Made by a program: the position numbers and the translations under genes. A DNA stretch of 57,752 nt from Nodosilinea sp. P-1105. Lineage in GTDB: Bacteria; Cyanobacteriota; Cyanobacteriia; Phormidesmidales; Phormidesmidaceae. Of this stretch, positions 9,131 to 16,385 are shown piece by piece; the stretch's first letter is position 1; every line of letters begins with the position of its first letter. The notes under the pieces are model-generated. The model searched no databases and had not been told where the DNA came from. It worked only from the letters and a program-made list of their open reading frames with translations. The stretch lies in the NCBI RefSeq assembly GCF_012911975.1, contig NZ_SMDQ01000034.1, positions 1-57,752 on the forward strand, written 5' to 3'.

Positions 9131-9211
9131 GGTTGGAGTCCTTCGGTGTTCTGGGGTTTTCCGTGTGGTTGGTCACGGGGCGGTTGTAAAGACTTCCGCC
9201 CCAGGTCAGCG

Positions 9212-9664
9212 TTAGGCAGCAGATAAACCAGCGATATGCTCCTGGGCCATCAGCTTGGCTACTGCAAACTGATCGGCTAGGTACTGGCGCTTAATCTTCA
9301 GCCGCTGTTGGTTGTCCTTGGCCTGCTGGAGAATTAGAAGGGCGGATTGGTAGCTATCGGCCTGCATTAGCTCATGGCGCTTGGCCTTGCGCTGTTGCTC
9401 GTTCTTCAGGCTGGTATCCTGGGCGATCGCTGTCTCAATCTCCACAGTCAGCCGATCCAGGTCAGCTTGCAGGTCGCGGATGTCGATTTCGTTGGCGATC
9501 AATCCTTCAGCGGTTCGCTTTAGCTGGTCCGGGAACTGGGCCAACAGGTCAGTCAGCGTTAGCTGGCCAGTGCCGCGACAATCCATACAGTCTTCTAAAT
9601 CCGTTTCGGCGTGGGGGTTTTTGGTCTGCACCAGTCCGGTGCCTCGGCAAAATAAACAGTCCAT
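9212..9664 (-). CDS. CxxCxGxG zinc-finger / coiled-coil protein
   Basis: 150 aa. Two DnaJ-type zinc motifs sit at the N-terminus, CLFCRGTG (residues 3-10) and CMDCRGTG (26-33), together enough for one zinc site. The rest (about 40-150) is a long charged coiled coil (DLQADLDRLTVEIETAIAQD, KNEQQRKAKRHEL). A structural or DNA-binding adaptor is likely; no enzymatic motif is seen. It lies between the ATPase and the 92-aa gene in the same orientation and is probably part of the same replication/recombination module. Confidence 0.7.
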   Translation of the reverse strand: MDCLFCRGTGLVQTKNPHAETDLEDCMDCRGTGQLTLTDLLAQFPDQLKRTAEGLIANEIDIRDLQADLDRLTVEIETAIAQDTSLKNEQQRKAKRHELMQADSYQSALLILQQAKDNQQRLKIKRQYLADQFAVAKLMAQEHIAGLSAA

Positions 9665-9728
9665 CGTTAGTTCTCGTGGTGAAGGGTTTGCAGAGTGGGC
9701 AGATAGGCTCTGCCCTGGCCATCAGTGC

Positions 9729-10004
9729 TTAGAACTCGTCACAGCTACAGGGGTCTGGGCTGTCGTAGCCACCAGACAGATAAGCGCTGCTGGGGACGCT
9801 CCACAGAACTTTTGAGCCATTGGGGTTAACCCGTTCGTGGATGGCGGCTAGTTCTGTGAGAATGGCCTTAGTGCCCCAACGCTTGACCATTGCTTCTAGG
9901 TCAAGAACGTCAAAACCCCAGGTTTCTGCTCGTTCATCCTCGGCCTTCTCTCGCTGGGCCTGGTCGTGTTGATAAGCCATTTCGGGCGGTTCGCGTAAAA
10001 TCAT
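9729..10004 (-). CDS. Hypothetical protein, 91 aa
   Basis: Start placed at the ATG at 10004 (MILREPPEMAYQHD), because GAGGA lies just upstream and the leader motif CCCCAGAACA precedes it. The frame is open 10 codons further upstream. The protein is acidic with a helical middle (GFDVLDLEAMVKRWGTKAILTELAAIHERV) and ends in a Cys pair (PDPCSCDEF). This pattern is common in small cyanobacterial phage and plasmid proteins; no function is known to me. Confidence 0.6.
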   Translation of the reverse strand: MILREPPEMAYQHDQAQREKAEDERAETWGFDVLDLEAMVKRWGTKAILTELAAIHERVNPNGSKVLWSVPSSAYLSGGYDSPDPCSCDEF

Positions 10005-10088
10005 GGATAGATCCTCTTGTTCTGGGGATTGCAACCCCTGCTGAAGCTTGGTCGTAGAGGCAGGGGCTTAAACTTTCAATCTGGTGGG

Positions 10089-10991
10089 CTAGCTGATGTA
10101 GCAGCTAACAACCTGGCGTTCAAATTTCTGCATCTGCTTGCCTCGGTTGCCGCTGAGAATGGACTGAAACTGTTGGGCCATCGTGCCCCGCTGGATCGTG
10201 TGATGGTTGTAATACTCGGTTACGCTATGCAGTAGTCCATAGGCGGTGTTGTAGGCTGACAGCTCATTTGAGCCCTTGCCCATGCCGTTAAATAGCTTCA
10301 GACAGGTTTGGACAATACGGGGCTGTTCTTCTACTGGCTGACCAGGTTCACCAAAGGCGGCGATCAACTGCATGGTTGCTTCGGCCTTGTCGATGGCCAC
10401 CCCTGCAAGCTGAGTCATTTGTTCCTTCTCTTGATGCAGAGTTGCACGGGCCGACTCCAGAATCGTTTCAATTCGGCCAGGGTTAAAGCTGCCAACATGA
10501 GCGATGATTCGCTGTCCAGCCTTAACCGGGATCTTCATGCCGTTAGTGCAAATTAATCGGTTTGCGTAGATGCTGACGCTTAGCCCCCTACCATTCAGGT
10601 GGGAATCCTCCAGCAGTAGATATCCTTCGGTTAGGTCGCCTACAGCCTGGGCCGGGGCAATACGTTCGGGTAACTTGGCAGCGGCGTAGAGCATCCGGCC
10701 ACCACTCAAACTACCTAGGTGAGTCATGGGCAAGTTGGCATCATCACAAAAGCGGTTAAACGTCTCTACAATCTCGGCATTCTGCCAGGGTTTACGCTTG
10801 GCATAAATATCAAAAAAGGCGTTGTTATCACCACGGTAGGCAGCAAAAACAGGGGCTTTGTGCTGGCGATCGGGGCCGTAATAAACCGGGGATAGCTTTA
10901 CTTCCCAATCTAGGCCAGCGGCCTGTAACTGCTGCTCAACAGTTGAACCGGGGATTATTTCTTTAGCGGTGTCACGGTGCCAAGTAGTCAT
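10089..10991 (-). CDS. DUF932 / phage-plasmid TIGR03299-like protein
   Basis: 300 aa from the ATG at 10991 (MTTWHRDTAKEIIPGSTV); the longer frame upstream lacks a ribosome site, whereas AAAGGAAA precedes this one. The layout with VEQQLQAAGLDWEV at the start, an internal AYRGDNNAFFDIYAKR, and GRGLSVSIYANRLICTNGM is typical of DUF932 proteins encoded by phages and plasmids. Their biochemical function is not established; they often sit beside recombination genes, as here. Leader motif CCCAGAACA lies 15 nt upstream of the start. Confidence 0.8.
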   Translation of the reverse strand: MTTWHRDTAKEIIPGSTVEQQLQAAGLDWEVKLSPVYYGPDRQHKAPVFAAYRGDNNAFFDIYAKRKPWQNAEIVETFNRFCDDANLPMTHLGSLSGGRMLYAAAKLPERIAPAQAVGDLTEGYLLLEDSHLNGRGLSVSIYANRLICTNGMKIPVKAGQRIIAHVGSFNPGRIETILESARATLHQEKEQMTQLAGVAIDKAEATMQLIAAFGEPGQPVEEQPRIVQTCLKLFNGMGKGSNELSAYNTAYGLLHSVTEYYNHHTIQRGTMAQQFQSILSGNRGKQMQKFERQVVSCYIS

Positions 10992-11079
10992 AATGATGTT
11001 TCCTTTGTTCTGGGAATAAAACCCGTGTGGTCGTTCACGGGGGCGGCTTTTACCCACTTCCGCCCCAGGTGGTGCCAAT

Positions 11080-11553
11080 CTAAGCGGCGTAGGCGGCGGG
11101 TGCTTCTGCTGCTGCTGGGAATGGCACTACTTTCTGAGCCTGGAGGTATTCGCGCAGGGAACCAAAGCCCAGGTGAGCTAGGACTGCATAGCCGTGTTTA
11201 CAGCAGCCCCGGCCCCAAAATCCCAATTGGTTATTCAGGTCATCACAAGTGCAGAACACCCCGGCAGGCCGCTTTTCAACGACATAGGCGGTGTCTTTAT
11301 AGATGTTGCGGACAGTGTAGTGATTAGCCAGATCTAGGCGCTCTGTAACCTTCAGGTTCTTGCTCTGAGACTTGCGCCATTCTGCAAAGTGCTGCTTAAA
11401 GACTCGCTTGCTGATGAAAGTCGGGCGCCTGCCCCTGATCCAGACCCAAATGACCTTAAAGAACTCACGGATCTGGACTTGGGCCGATGACGACAGCCCC
11501 AGCAGGCGACGAACAGCAGCAACAGAGTAGAGGATATTGAAAGCTGTAACCAT
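11080..11553 (-). CDS. SWIM zinc-finger protein
   Basis: 157 aa from the ATG at 11553. The CxC...CxH signature of SWIM domains is present: Cys101 and Cys103 (FCTCDD) and Cys118/His120 (CCKHGYAVL). The preceding YTVRNIYKDTAYVVEKR forms the beta-strands usual before the motif. SWIM domains bind DNA or proteins, often in recombination proteins. The N-terminal 70 residues are basic and hydrophobic with no recognised fold. It is preceded by a pair of operators with 22-bp spacing (11573-11612), so it is probably repressed by the same regulator as the DprA-like gene. Confidence 0.75.
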   Translation of the reverse strand: MVTAFNILYSVAAVRRLLGLSSSAQVQIREFFKVIWVWIRGRRPTFISKRVFKQHFAEWRKSQSKNLKVTERLDLANHYTVRNIYKDTAYVVEKRPAGVFCTCDDLNNQLGFWGRGCCKHGYAVLAHLGFGSLREYLQAQKVVPFPAAAEAPAAYAA

Positions 11554-11572
11554 GACCAAGCCTTTGAACTCA

Positions 11573-11612
11573 TAAGCTAATTGTAGCTTATATCTAAGCT
11601 ACAATTAGCTTA
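11573..11612. promoter_or_regulatory. Double palindromic operator
   Basis: Two copies of the AAGCTA...TAGCTT palindrome (11574-11589 and 11596-11611) with start-to-start spacing of 22 bp, about two helical turns. The two copies are themselves mirror images, so the whole 40 bp is a perfect 18-bp inverted repeat around TATC. It lies 20 bp upstream of the SWIM gene start. Cooperative binding of two repressor dimers is likely. Confidence 0.65.
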
Positions 11613-11636
11613 ATAACAAAGATTAATACATTTGTA

Positions 11637-12161
11637 CTAATTAAATAGACTTGGCTGAACGATGGCGGGAGCAAAGTGAAACCAGCCACCCCCCAGGGAT
11701 TGCAAACCCCAACCAGCGGGGGCAGCAATGCCAGCAGGCAAGAACACCAAGCATGGCACCCCAGAGCCCACAGCAAAGGCTAGCGATGCCCAAGTACCAG
11801 AACCAGCCCCACAGAAGGCTTTAGAAGACTTGGCAGAGGGCAACACCCCCCCAGGGCAGGGGGTAGCAGGGAACGAAACCCAAAGCCCCCCAGCAGCGGC
11901 CACAGCCCGCACACAGGCCACAGAGCGGGCCGCAAACGAACCCCGGCCAGCACCAAAAGCTGATGCCTGGAACACTTGAGCTGATGGGAATTGCTGGCGG
12001 GCAGCGTGGTCAATGCCACGAGCACAACCAGTGACCACCACGGCCCCAGGGGCAACATACCCAGCCAACCAGCCAAAGGCTGCTAGGGAGGCAGCAGAGG
12101 GCCGCCGTGAACCCGAAAACCCAACACAGTCAAAACCGGCAACAATGGCGGCAACAGACAT
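11637..12161 (-). CDS. DprA/SLOG-like Rossmann protein, adenine-poor gene
   Basis: 174 aa. VGFSGSRRPS (residues about 13-22) and TGCARGIDHAAR (44-55) are the nucleotide-binding signatures of the DprA/Smf/SLOG fold; the following FGAGRGSFAARSVACVRAV and GSGVPCLVFLPAG continue the Rossmann pattern. True DprA is much longer and loads RecA on incoming DNA, so this is a minimal SLOG protein; such proteins often sense nucleotides in conflict systems. The coding strand is very poor in adenine (only two lysines), unlike its neighbours. Two operators lie about 30-67 bp upstream. Confidence 0.7.
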   Translation of the reverse strand: MSVAAIVAGFDCVGFSGSRRPSAASLAAFGWLAGYVAPGAVVVTGCARGIDHAARQQFPSAQVFQASAFGAGRGSFAARSVACVRAVAAAGGLWVSFPATPCPGGVLPSAKSSKAFCGAGSGTWASLAFAVGSGVPCLVFLPAGIAAPAGWGLQSLGGGWFHFAPAIVQPSLFN

Positions 12162-12190
12162 CAGATCACCTCGAAACTTCTCTATATTCT

Positions 12191-12228
12191 AAGCTGATTT
12201 TAGCTTGCATTTAAGCTATTTTTAGCTT
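12191..12228. promoter_or_regulatory. Double palindromic operator
   Basis: AAGCTGATTTTAGCTT (12191-12206) and AAGCTATTTTTAGCTT (12213-12228), again spaced 22 bp start to start, 30 bp upstream of the DprA-like gene. Same motif as at 6986 and 11573. TATATAG overlaps the far edge and could be a -10 element. Confidence 0.6.
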
Positions 12229-12229
12229 A

Positions 12230-13001
12230 TTATATAGAAAGGCAAGGGGGCCAAGGGAACCCGTAAGACGCGAAGGGGCTATACAGAAGGCGAAAGCCGG
12301 GAAACGTGCCCGCTAGGGGCGAAACCTTAGCAGAGTCGGCGCAGGGAGAACGAGGCCAGCCACCACCCAGGCGGAAACCGACCGGAGTAAATGCGAGAGC
12401 TACCCAGGGGCGCAAGGGCAGCAGCAGCAGAGCAACGGCAGCAGACGCAAGCCTGAGAGGAACGGCAACCCACCCACCCCAAAGGCCACGGGGCGGGCAC
12501 TGCCTAGCCGCTGACCAGCCAGCCAGGACAGCCTAATAAGCGCTGAAGCAGAGCTGGGAACGTCAACCCGGATCGAGCGGGAAACACGCGGCAACCACAA
12601 CCCCAAACCACCGACCGGGACCGCTTCGAGGGGCACACCCTACCGGGAGGCTGGCCAGGGGGGACGATCAAGAGCTGGGCCAGGGCCGCTAGGGGCTCCA
12701 GGGTCTGGGCTCCCCCTGCGGGGGGGCTCCCCTTACTTCACCCTGTAAACCTCTGGGGTGGGTGGGCGGGGGGTGGGGGCGGGAAGTGCCTCTACAGCGA
12801 AAGACCCCCACCCTGGGCGCGGGGTGGTAGGGGGTGTGGGAAACGCAACGAAGCCGGGATCTACAGCGTGGCGATCGCCCGTTTTCCATCGCCCCCTGCC
12901 GGGGGTGTGGCTGGAGATGACAGGTTACGAGCGAAGCAGGCCCCCGCGCCCGGACAATGTGGCGATGGGCAGGTCAACCCAAAGTTTGCAGCTGGGCTCT
13001 T
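12230..13001. other. GC-rich, T-poor (plus strand) gene-free region
   Basis: About 770 bp. Several frames are open on both strands because of skewed composition, but none shows a fold or convincing start. The plus strand is almost T-free up to about 12700, continuing the bias of the DprA-like gene, then changes to G-runs (12720-12790). At 12871 a HIP1 site begins a 42-bp block (through 12912) with a CCCCCTGCCGGGGG hairpin that recurs at 13695. Confidence 0.5.
12871..12912. repeat. HIP1-hairpin block, copy 1 (copy 2 at 13695-13736)
   Basis: A 42-bp block starting with GCGATCGCCC and containing a CCCCC-TGCC-GGGGG hairpin is repeated without change at 13695-13736. Both copies are followed by diverged but related sequence (CCCCCGCGCC...GATGTGGCGAT...GGCAG). 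This is part of a larger duplication that also contains the 191-bp repeat below. Confidence 0.75.
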
Positions 13002-13192
13002 GCTACAGCACCCAGGTTGTCTTAGGGGCGCGGCTGACGGCTTTGCGGAAGCGGCGCAGCTCCCCTGGGCCAGCGGTGGCCAGCGAGGATGATCGTAGAG
13101 AGAAATCACAGGTCACGGCTGGGCCAGTCGGGTGCATTTTGCCGTGAGACAGCCTCACACAACAGAGGCGATCGCCATGCTCTGCTGGGAGT
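13002..13192. repeat. 191-bp direct repeat, copy 1
   Basis: Ungapped 191-bp copy of 13825-14015, differing at about ten positions, mostly at 13085-13096. It contains a GTGAG-ACAGC-CTCAC hairpin and a HIP1-like GGCGATCGCC. Its right end is the 3' end of the small membrane-protein gene on the minus strand. Confidence 0.85.
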
Positions 13193-13289
13193 CCTCTTCA
13201 GGCACCAAGCGGTTGTAGATGGCCACTGCAATGACCGCTATGGCCATGAGGAACGTCAGCACGATGCTGATTTTGAGGCGCATGGACAT
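13155..13289 (-). CDS. Small single-pass membrane protein, 44 aa
   Basis: A 44-codon frame too short for routine gene calling. It reads MSMRLKISIVLTFLMAIAVI and continues with a hydrophobic span to about residue 24, then IYNRLVPEEDSQQSMA. This is a typical N-in, C-out single transmembrane peptide. A second start (Met3) is possible. A CCCCAGAACA motif lies about 55 bp upstream. The last 11 codons and the stop lie inside the 191-bp repeat, and copy 2 carries the same 3' end without the membrane segment, so the gene appears partly duplicated. It could be a type I toxin-like peptide, which is speculation. Confidence 0.5.
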   Translation of the reverse strand: MSMRLKISIVLTFLMAIAVIAVAIYNRLVPEEDSQQSMAIASVV

Positions 13290-13824
13290 GATGTAGTTAC
13301 CAACCCTACCCCGGTAGCATAGTCACTTGTCTATCTGAGTGCATGTTCTGGGGATTACAGACGTTGGAGGAGATGCAAAAAACCCCTGGCCAGTAACAAG
13401 CCAAGGGCAGAGTCAGGTGCAGATTCACTACTAGAGCTAGGATGCCCGGTGGTAGCGGGTGATGCTCATCACTTCAGGAAATGGCCGAAGTGGAGAAGTG
13501 GGGGCACGGAGAGGGCAGGCTGTCTCTGGGTATGAGATGGGTTGGAGGGGTGAAACCTCAGTCTTGAAGGAAGCTGGCCACCCTGACCGCTCGGCGGGGT
13601 GGGGGCTTGTCGAGCAGGTTGGTAGAGAGTCAGGGCGGCGCGAGGGCACGGCCTGTGTGACTCCAGCAAGGGGATGTTCTGGGGGAGATGAGGTGCGATC
13701 GCCCGTTTTCCATCGCCCCCTGCCGGGGGTGTGGCTGTGGCCCCTGGCGTGAGCGTGTCGGCCCCCGCGCCCCGGACGATGTGGCGATAGGCAGACCAAC
13801 CCAACGTGAGACATAGGGAAAACG
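13290..13824. other. Repeat-containing intergenic region
   Basis: No gene supported. It contains the CCCCAGAACA-type motif (13343), a composite dispersed repeat (13590-13701) and the second HIP1-hairpin block (13695-13736). Frames open here are compositional. Confidence 0.5.
13590..13701. repeat. Composite dispersed repeat, copy 1
   Basis: Order: CTCGGCGGGG, about 45 bp variable, AGTCAGGGCGGCGCGAGGGC, ACGGCC..GTG, TCCAGC, GTTCTGGGGGAGAT, then a HIP1 site. The same order recurs at 14894-15010, 27279-27401 and 39028-39137. Confidence 0.7.
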
Positions 13825-14015
13825 GCTACAGCACCCAGGTTGTCTTAGGGGCGCGGCTGACGGCTTTGCGGAAGCGGCGCAGCTCCCCTGGGCCAGCGGT
13901 GGCCAGCAAAGGGGTTGTCAGAGAGAAATCACAGGTCACGGCTGGACCAGTCGGGTGCATTTTGCCGTGAGACAGCCTCACACAACAGAGGCGATCGCCA
14001 TGCTCTGCTGGGAGT
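13825..14015. repeat. 191-bp direct repeat, copy 2
   Basis: Second copy of 13002-13192. Beyond its right end similarity stops abruptly, so it holds only the truncated 3' end of the small membrane-protein gene. It sits about 100 bp upstream of the rhodanese-like gene. Confidence 0.85.
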
Positions 14016-14119
14016 TTTGCTAATTATTTGGCGGTAGCCTTGTCAAGGCACCTTCATGAAAATTAAAAATTCGTTACAGTAGAAGGGGTTGTCTTTGCAT
14101 TCCTAACTAAGGTCTCTTT

Positions 14120-14476
14120 ATGAACGCTTTTGCCTCTATATTCCCTTCTAAGCTCAAGCCTCAAGCAACAGCTCAGGAGCTTAAGGCTCGTCTTGACTGG
14201 GGTGAGCCCGCATTGACCATAATTGATGTGCGAGATCGTGCAGATTTTAATGAAACCCGTATTCAAGGTTCAGTCTCTATGCCTTTAGTGGCTCTGGCTG
14301 CTGCGATTGATGGCAGTCTTGAGAAAGAGCGCGATATTTATATTTATGGAGATTCTGATGCTGCAACCGCTGAGGCGGCTAACCAGCTGAGGGGAGCTGG
14401 ATATCAGCGTGTTGCTGAGCTAAAGGGTGGCTTGCCAGCCTGGAAAGCAGCTAAATATCCTGTTGAAGGGGTATAA
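14120..14476 (+). CDS. Rhodanese-fold protein lacking the active-site cysteine
   Basis: 118 aa. The fold signature TIIDVRDRADFNETRIQGSVSMPL (about residues 33-56) and the closing GGLPAWKAAKYPVEG are clear. In active rhodaneses the next strand is followed by a catalytic Cys (YCxxGxRS); here it reads IYIYGDSDAATAEAANQL, with no cysteine. It is therefore probably a non-catalytic rhodanese, as in several regulatory or adaptor members of the family. A 100-bp AT-rich promoter region precedes it and a strong terminator follows (14541-14576). Confidence 0.85.
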   Translation: MNAFASIFPSKLKPQATAQELKARLDWGEPALTIIDVRDRADFNETRIQGSVSMPLVALAAAIDGSLEKERDIYIYGDSDAATAEAANQLRGAGYQRVAELKGGLPAWKAAKYPVEGV

Positions 14477-14540
14477 ACACTCCTTGACTGGATGGCATGG
14501 CATTTAGTTGTGCGGCCAGTGAGGGTAAATGAAGCAAAAA

Positions 14541-14576
14541 AAATCTCCTAGGCTAATGGGTGTTCTAGGAGATTTT
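14541..14576 (+). terminator. Intrinsic terminator after the rhodanese gene
   Basis: Stem AAATCTCCTAG (14541-14551) and CTAGGAGATTT (14565-14575) with a 13-nt loop, followed by T. It is 65 bp downstream of the rhodanese stop. Because A-runs precede and T-runs follow, it may act in both directions. Confidence 0.8.
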
Positions 14577-14830
14577 GCTGTGAAGGGTAGATGCCTACAA
14601 CCTGAAACCAGGAAGCCTTCAATGGAAAAATCCGCTGGCTCAAGATGGGCTCTTATACGATTCGCGCGGGAGTGTTCAGAAAAATGCGGATGACAGGGCT
14701 GAAACCCCTGATTTATCGCCCCAGAAACTGGGATTTACCCAAAATTCCGATTGATCCCGGATCTCAGGCCCCGCTAAGCGTTCCAGACTGGGGTTTCGCC
14801 CTGGCCCCAAAGCCACTAAGGGGCAGGCGC

Positions 14831-14865
14831 TGCGATGGTCAAAGGACCGGCCCTTGACCATCGCA
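14831..14865. repeat. Palindromic element (TGCGATGGTCAA type)
   Basis: Arms TGCGATGGTCAA (14831-14842) and TTGACCATCGCA (14854-14865) around a GGACCGGCC centre. Related elements lie at 27216-27249, 36137-36172 (one arm decayed) and 48544-48576 (inside a gene). Looks like a REP- or MITE-like family. Confidence 0.75.
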
Positions 14866-14893
14866 TAGATAGAGCAAGTTTGACAGCCTGTTC

Positions 14894-15010
14894 CCTCGGC
14901 GGGGTGCGCGGGTGGGGCCTCATCCGGGAAGCTTGGCCAAGAGTCAGGGCGGCGCGAGGGCACGGCCCGTGTGACTCCAGCGAGAGAATGTTCTGGGGGA
15001 GATGAGGTGC
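14894..15010. repeat. Composite dispersed repeat, copy 2
   Basis: Same order of blocks as copy 1, including an identical AGTCAGGGCGGCGCGAGGGC block and GTTCTGGGGGAGAT at 14990-15003 followed by GAGGTGCGATCGC. The palindromic element lies 29 bp to its left, as in the 27-kb copy. Confidence 0.7.
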
Positions 15011-15199
15011 GATCGCACGTCAGCAGTGAGTTGTTCTGGGGGAGATAGGCGATCGCGTAGCGACTCCCTTGGAGTATCGCATTGCGACTCCCTTGGAGCA
15101 TTCAATCCAGAAAAAACCTTGGCCATTTCCTTAGCACCACTAGGACACTTGTACCATGACCAAGCTCGCCAGAGGGCAAGAGGGCAAAAGGGAAGAGGG

Positions 15200-16078
15200 C
15201 TACCTCGCGCCGCCGCACACCACCCGAAAACCAACGACGCCGCTGACGTAGTCGGGCGCGAACCCGATACGGTCCGCCGACCGGCAGAACACAGGACCGT
15301 TGCTCCAGGAACCGCCCCGCAGCACGCGTTTCTCTTCAGCATCATCATCGTGGGCTAGCCAGGCACTGCCATCGACAGGGGCTCCCTCATAACTCTCATG
15401 CCACCAGTCCTGGCACCACTCCCAGACATTGCCATGCATGTCATACAGGCCAAAGGCGTTGGCTACTTCAAATCGGCCCACGTCTGTCGTTTCTTCTCGA
15501 AACTCACCGTGGGGACCATCCCCATAGGCCCCAGAGTAGGTTTTGCCTTCGTATTCCCAATCGGTGCCCCGGTAGTTAGCCAAGTCGGTGGTGATCGAGT
15601 CACCAAAGTGAAAAGGGGTAGTGGTATCAGCTCGACAGGCGTACTCCCACTCGGCCTCGGTGGGCAGGCGGTAGGGGCGGCCCGTAGCTTTTTCTAACCG
15701 CCTGCAAAACTCAACCGCATCAAGCCAGGAGATCTGTTCTACCGGGCGATTATCCCCGTTGAAGTTAGATGGCTCTGGCTTGAGTTCACGCTCTACCTGC
15801 GGCATTGCAGCCACCCCTCGCCACTGAGCCTGGGTGATGGGGTACTTGGCCATAAAGAAGGGCTGAGCAATGGTTACAGGGTGTTGGGGGCCTTCAGCGT
15901 TGTATCGACCTAGCTCATCCTCTGGAGAGCCCATCTGGAAGCTGCCAGGGGGAATGTAGACCATATCCAGCAGGGTCTGCCCCGTCGATAGCTCCAGTTT
16001 GTCTTCGGTGAAAAACTGAGCGCTGCGCTCTCGATACTGAATGATGGGCTTTGGTTTAGCCGTCAGAGATGCTGCCAT
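15200..16078 (-). CDS. DGR target protein 1: FGE-sulfatase / C-type-lectin-fold protein
   Basis: 292 aa. From about residue 35 the whole protein is one formylglycine-generating-enzyme (FGE-sulfatase) domain: [64 protein letters not shown] and a terminal RGGSW...GFRVVCGG. In true FGE two cysteines bind copper; here the second is kept (FCRS) and the first is replaced (Asn), so it is unlikely to be an enzyme and more likely a ligand-binding lectin-fold display protein. Its last 40 codons are a DGR variable region (15204-15322). It is about 80 percent identical to the C-terminal domain of the 885-aa target protein. No signal peptide, so it acts in the cytoplasm. Confidence 0.9.
   Translation of the reverse strand: MAASLTAKPKPIIQYRERSAQFFTEDKLELSTGQTLLDMVYIPPGSFQMGSPEDELGRYNAEGPQHPVTIAQPFFMAKYPITQAQWRGVAAMPQVERELKPEPSNFNGDNRPVEQISWLDAVEFCRRLEKATGRPYRLPTEAEWEYACRADTTTPFHFGDSITTDLANYRGTDWEYEGKTYSGAYGDGPHGEFREETTDVGRFEVANAFGLYDMHGNVWEWCQDWWHESYEGAPVDGSAWLAHDDDAEEKRVLRGGSWSNGPVFCRSADRIGFAPDYVSGVVGFRVVCGGAR
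15204..15322 (-). repeat. DGR variable region VR1
   Basis: 119-bp homologue of the template repeat, at the extreme 3' end of target gene 1. It differs from the template at 18 positions, every one an adenine in the template's coding strand. The first 18 and last 33 coding bases, nearly free of adenine, are unchanged and would serve as anchor and as initiation-of-mutagenic-homology segment. Confidence 0.93.
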
Positions 16079-16246
16079 AGAAACCTAGAAAAAGGAGGTG
16101 GACTGAGCAACCGTTCAGCCAGGCTTACCAGGCTACTCAGCCCTGTTTTCTATTTGGATGCCGTCACCAGCATCGCCGGACCAGGACTGGACTCCTCTTC
16201 GCACTCCCGGCAGATTCCCATCTGCCAGTTCTGGCCCAGAAGAGTG

Positions 16247-16365
16247 CTCGCGCCGCCGCACACCACCCGAAAACCAACGTTGTTGTTGATGTTGTCGGGC
16301 GCGTTCCTGTTACGGTTCGCCGACCGGCAGTTCTCAGGATTGTTGTTCCAGGAACCGCCCCGCAG
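16247..16365 (-). repeat. DGR template repeat TR
   Basis: 119 bp lying 21 bp downstream of the RT stop. On the coding strand it has 26 core adenines arranged in 15 codons, 11 of them AAC/AAT, which is the signature of DGR templates: each AAY can become one of 15 residues after adenine mutagenesis. In the frame of the targets it reads [20 protein letters not shown] and then [13 protein letters not shown]. It is not expected to be translated; the open frame 16150-16467 that spans it is a by-product. Confidence 0.93.
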
Positions 16366-16385
16366 TCGGGGGGCCTGCCCCGTCT

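Larger units (their letters stand above)
14577..15199. other. Gene-free spacer with palindrome and composite repeat
   Basis: No gene supported. From left to right: a palindromic element (14831-14865), a composite repeat (14894-15010), a second GTTCTGGGGGAGAT (15033-15046), two tandem GCGACTCCCTTGGAG units (about 15058-15100), and from about 15150 a stretch matching the sequence downstream of the other DGR target gene (about 17860-17907). Confidence 0.6.

Noticed and set aside
11728..11979. 83-codon plus-strand frame (MPAGKNTKHGTPEPTAK...)
   Set aside because: Antisense to the DprA-like gene; low-complexity Pro/Ala/Thr protein caused by the composition bias.
12230..13150. Several long open frames on both strands
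   Set aside because: They result from T-poor/G-rich composition, lack ribosome sites and known domains, and overlap one another.
16088..16102. Perfect Shine-Dalgarno AAGGAGGTG on the plus strand
   Set aside because: No start codon follows at a suitable distance and the flanking genes are on the minus strand; taken as chance.
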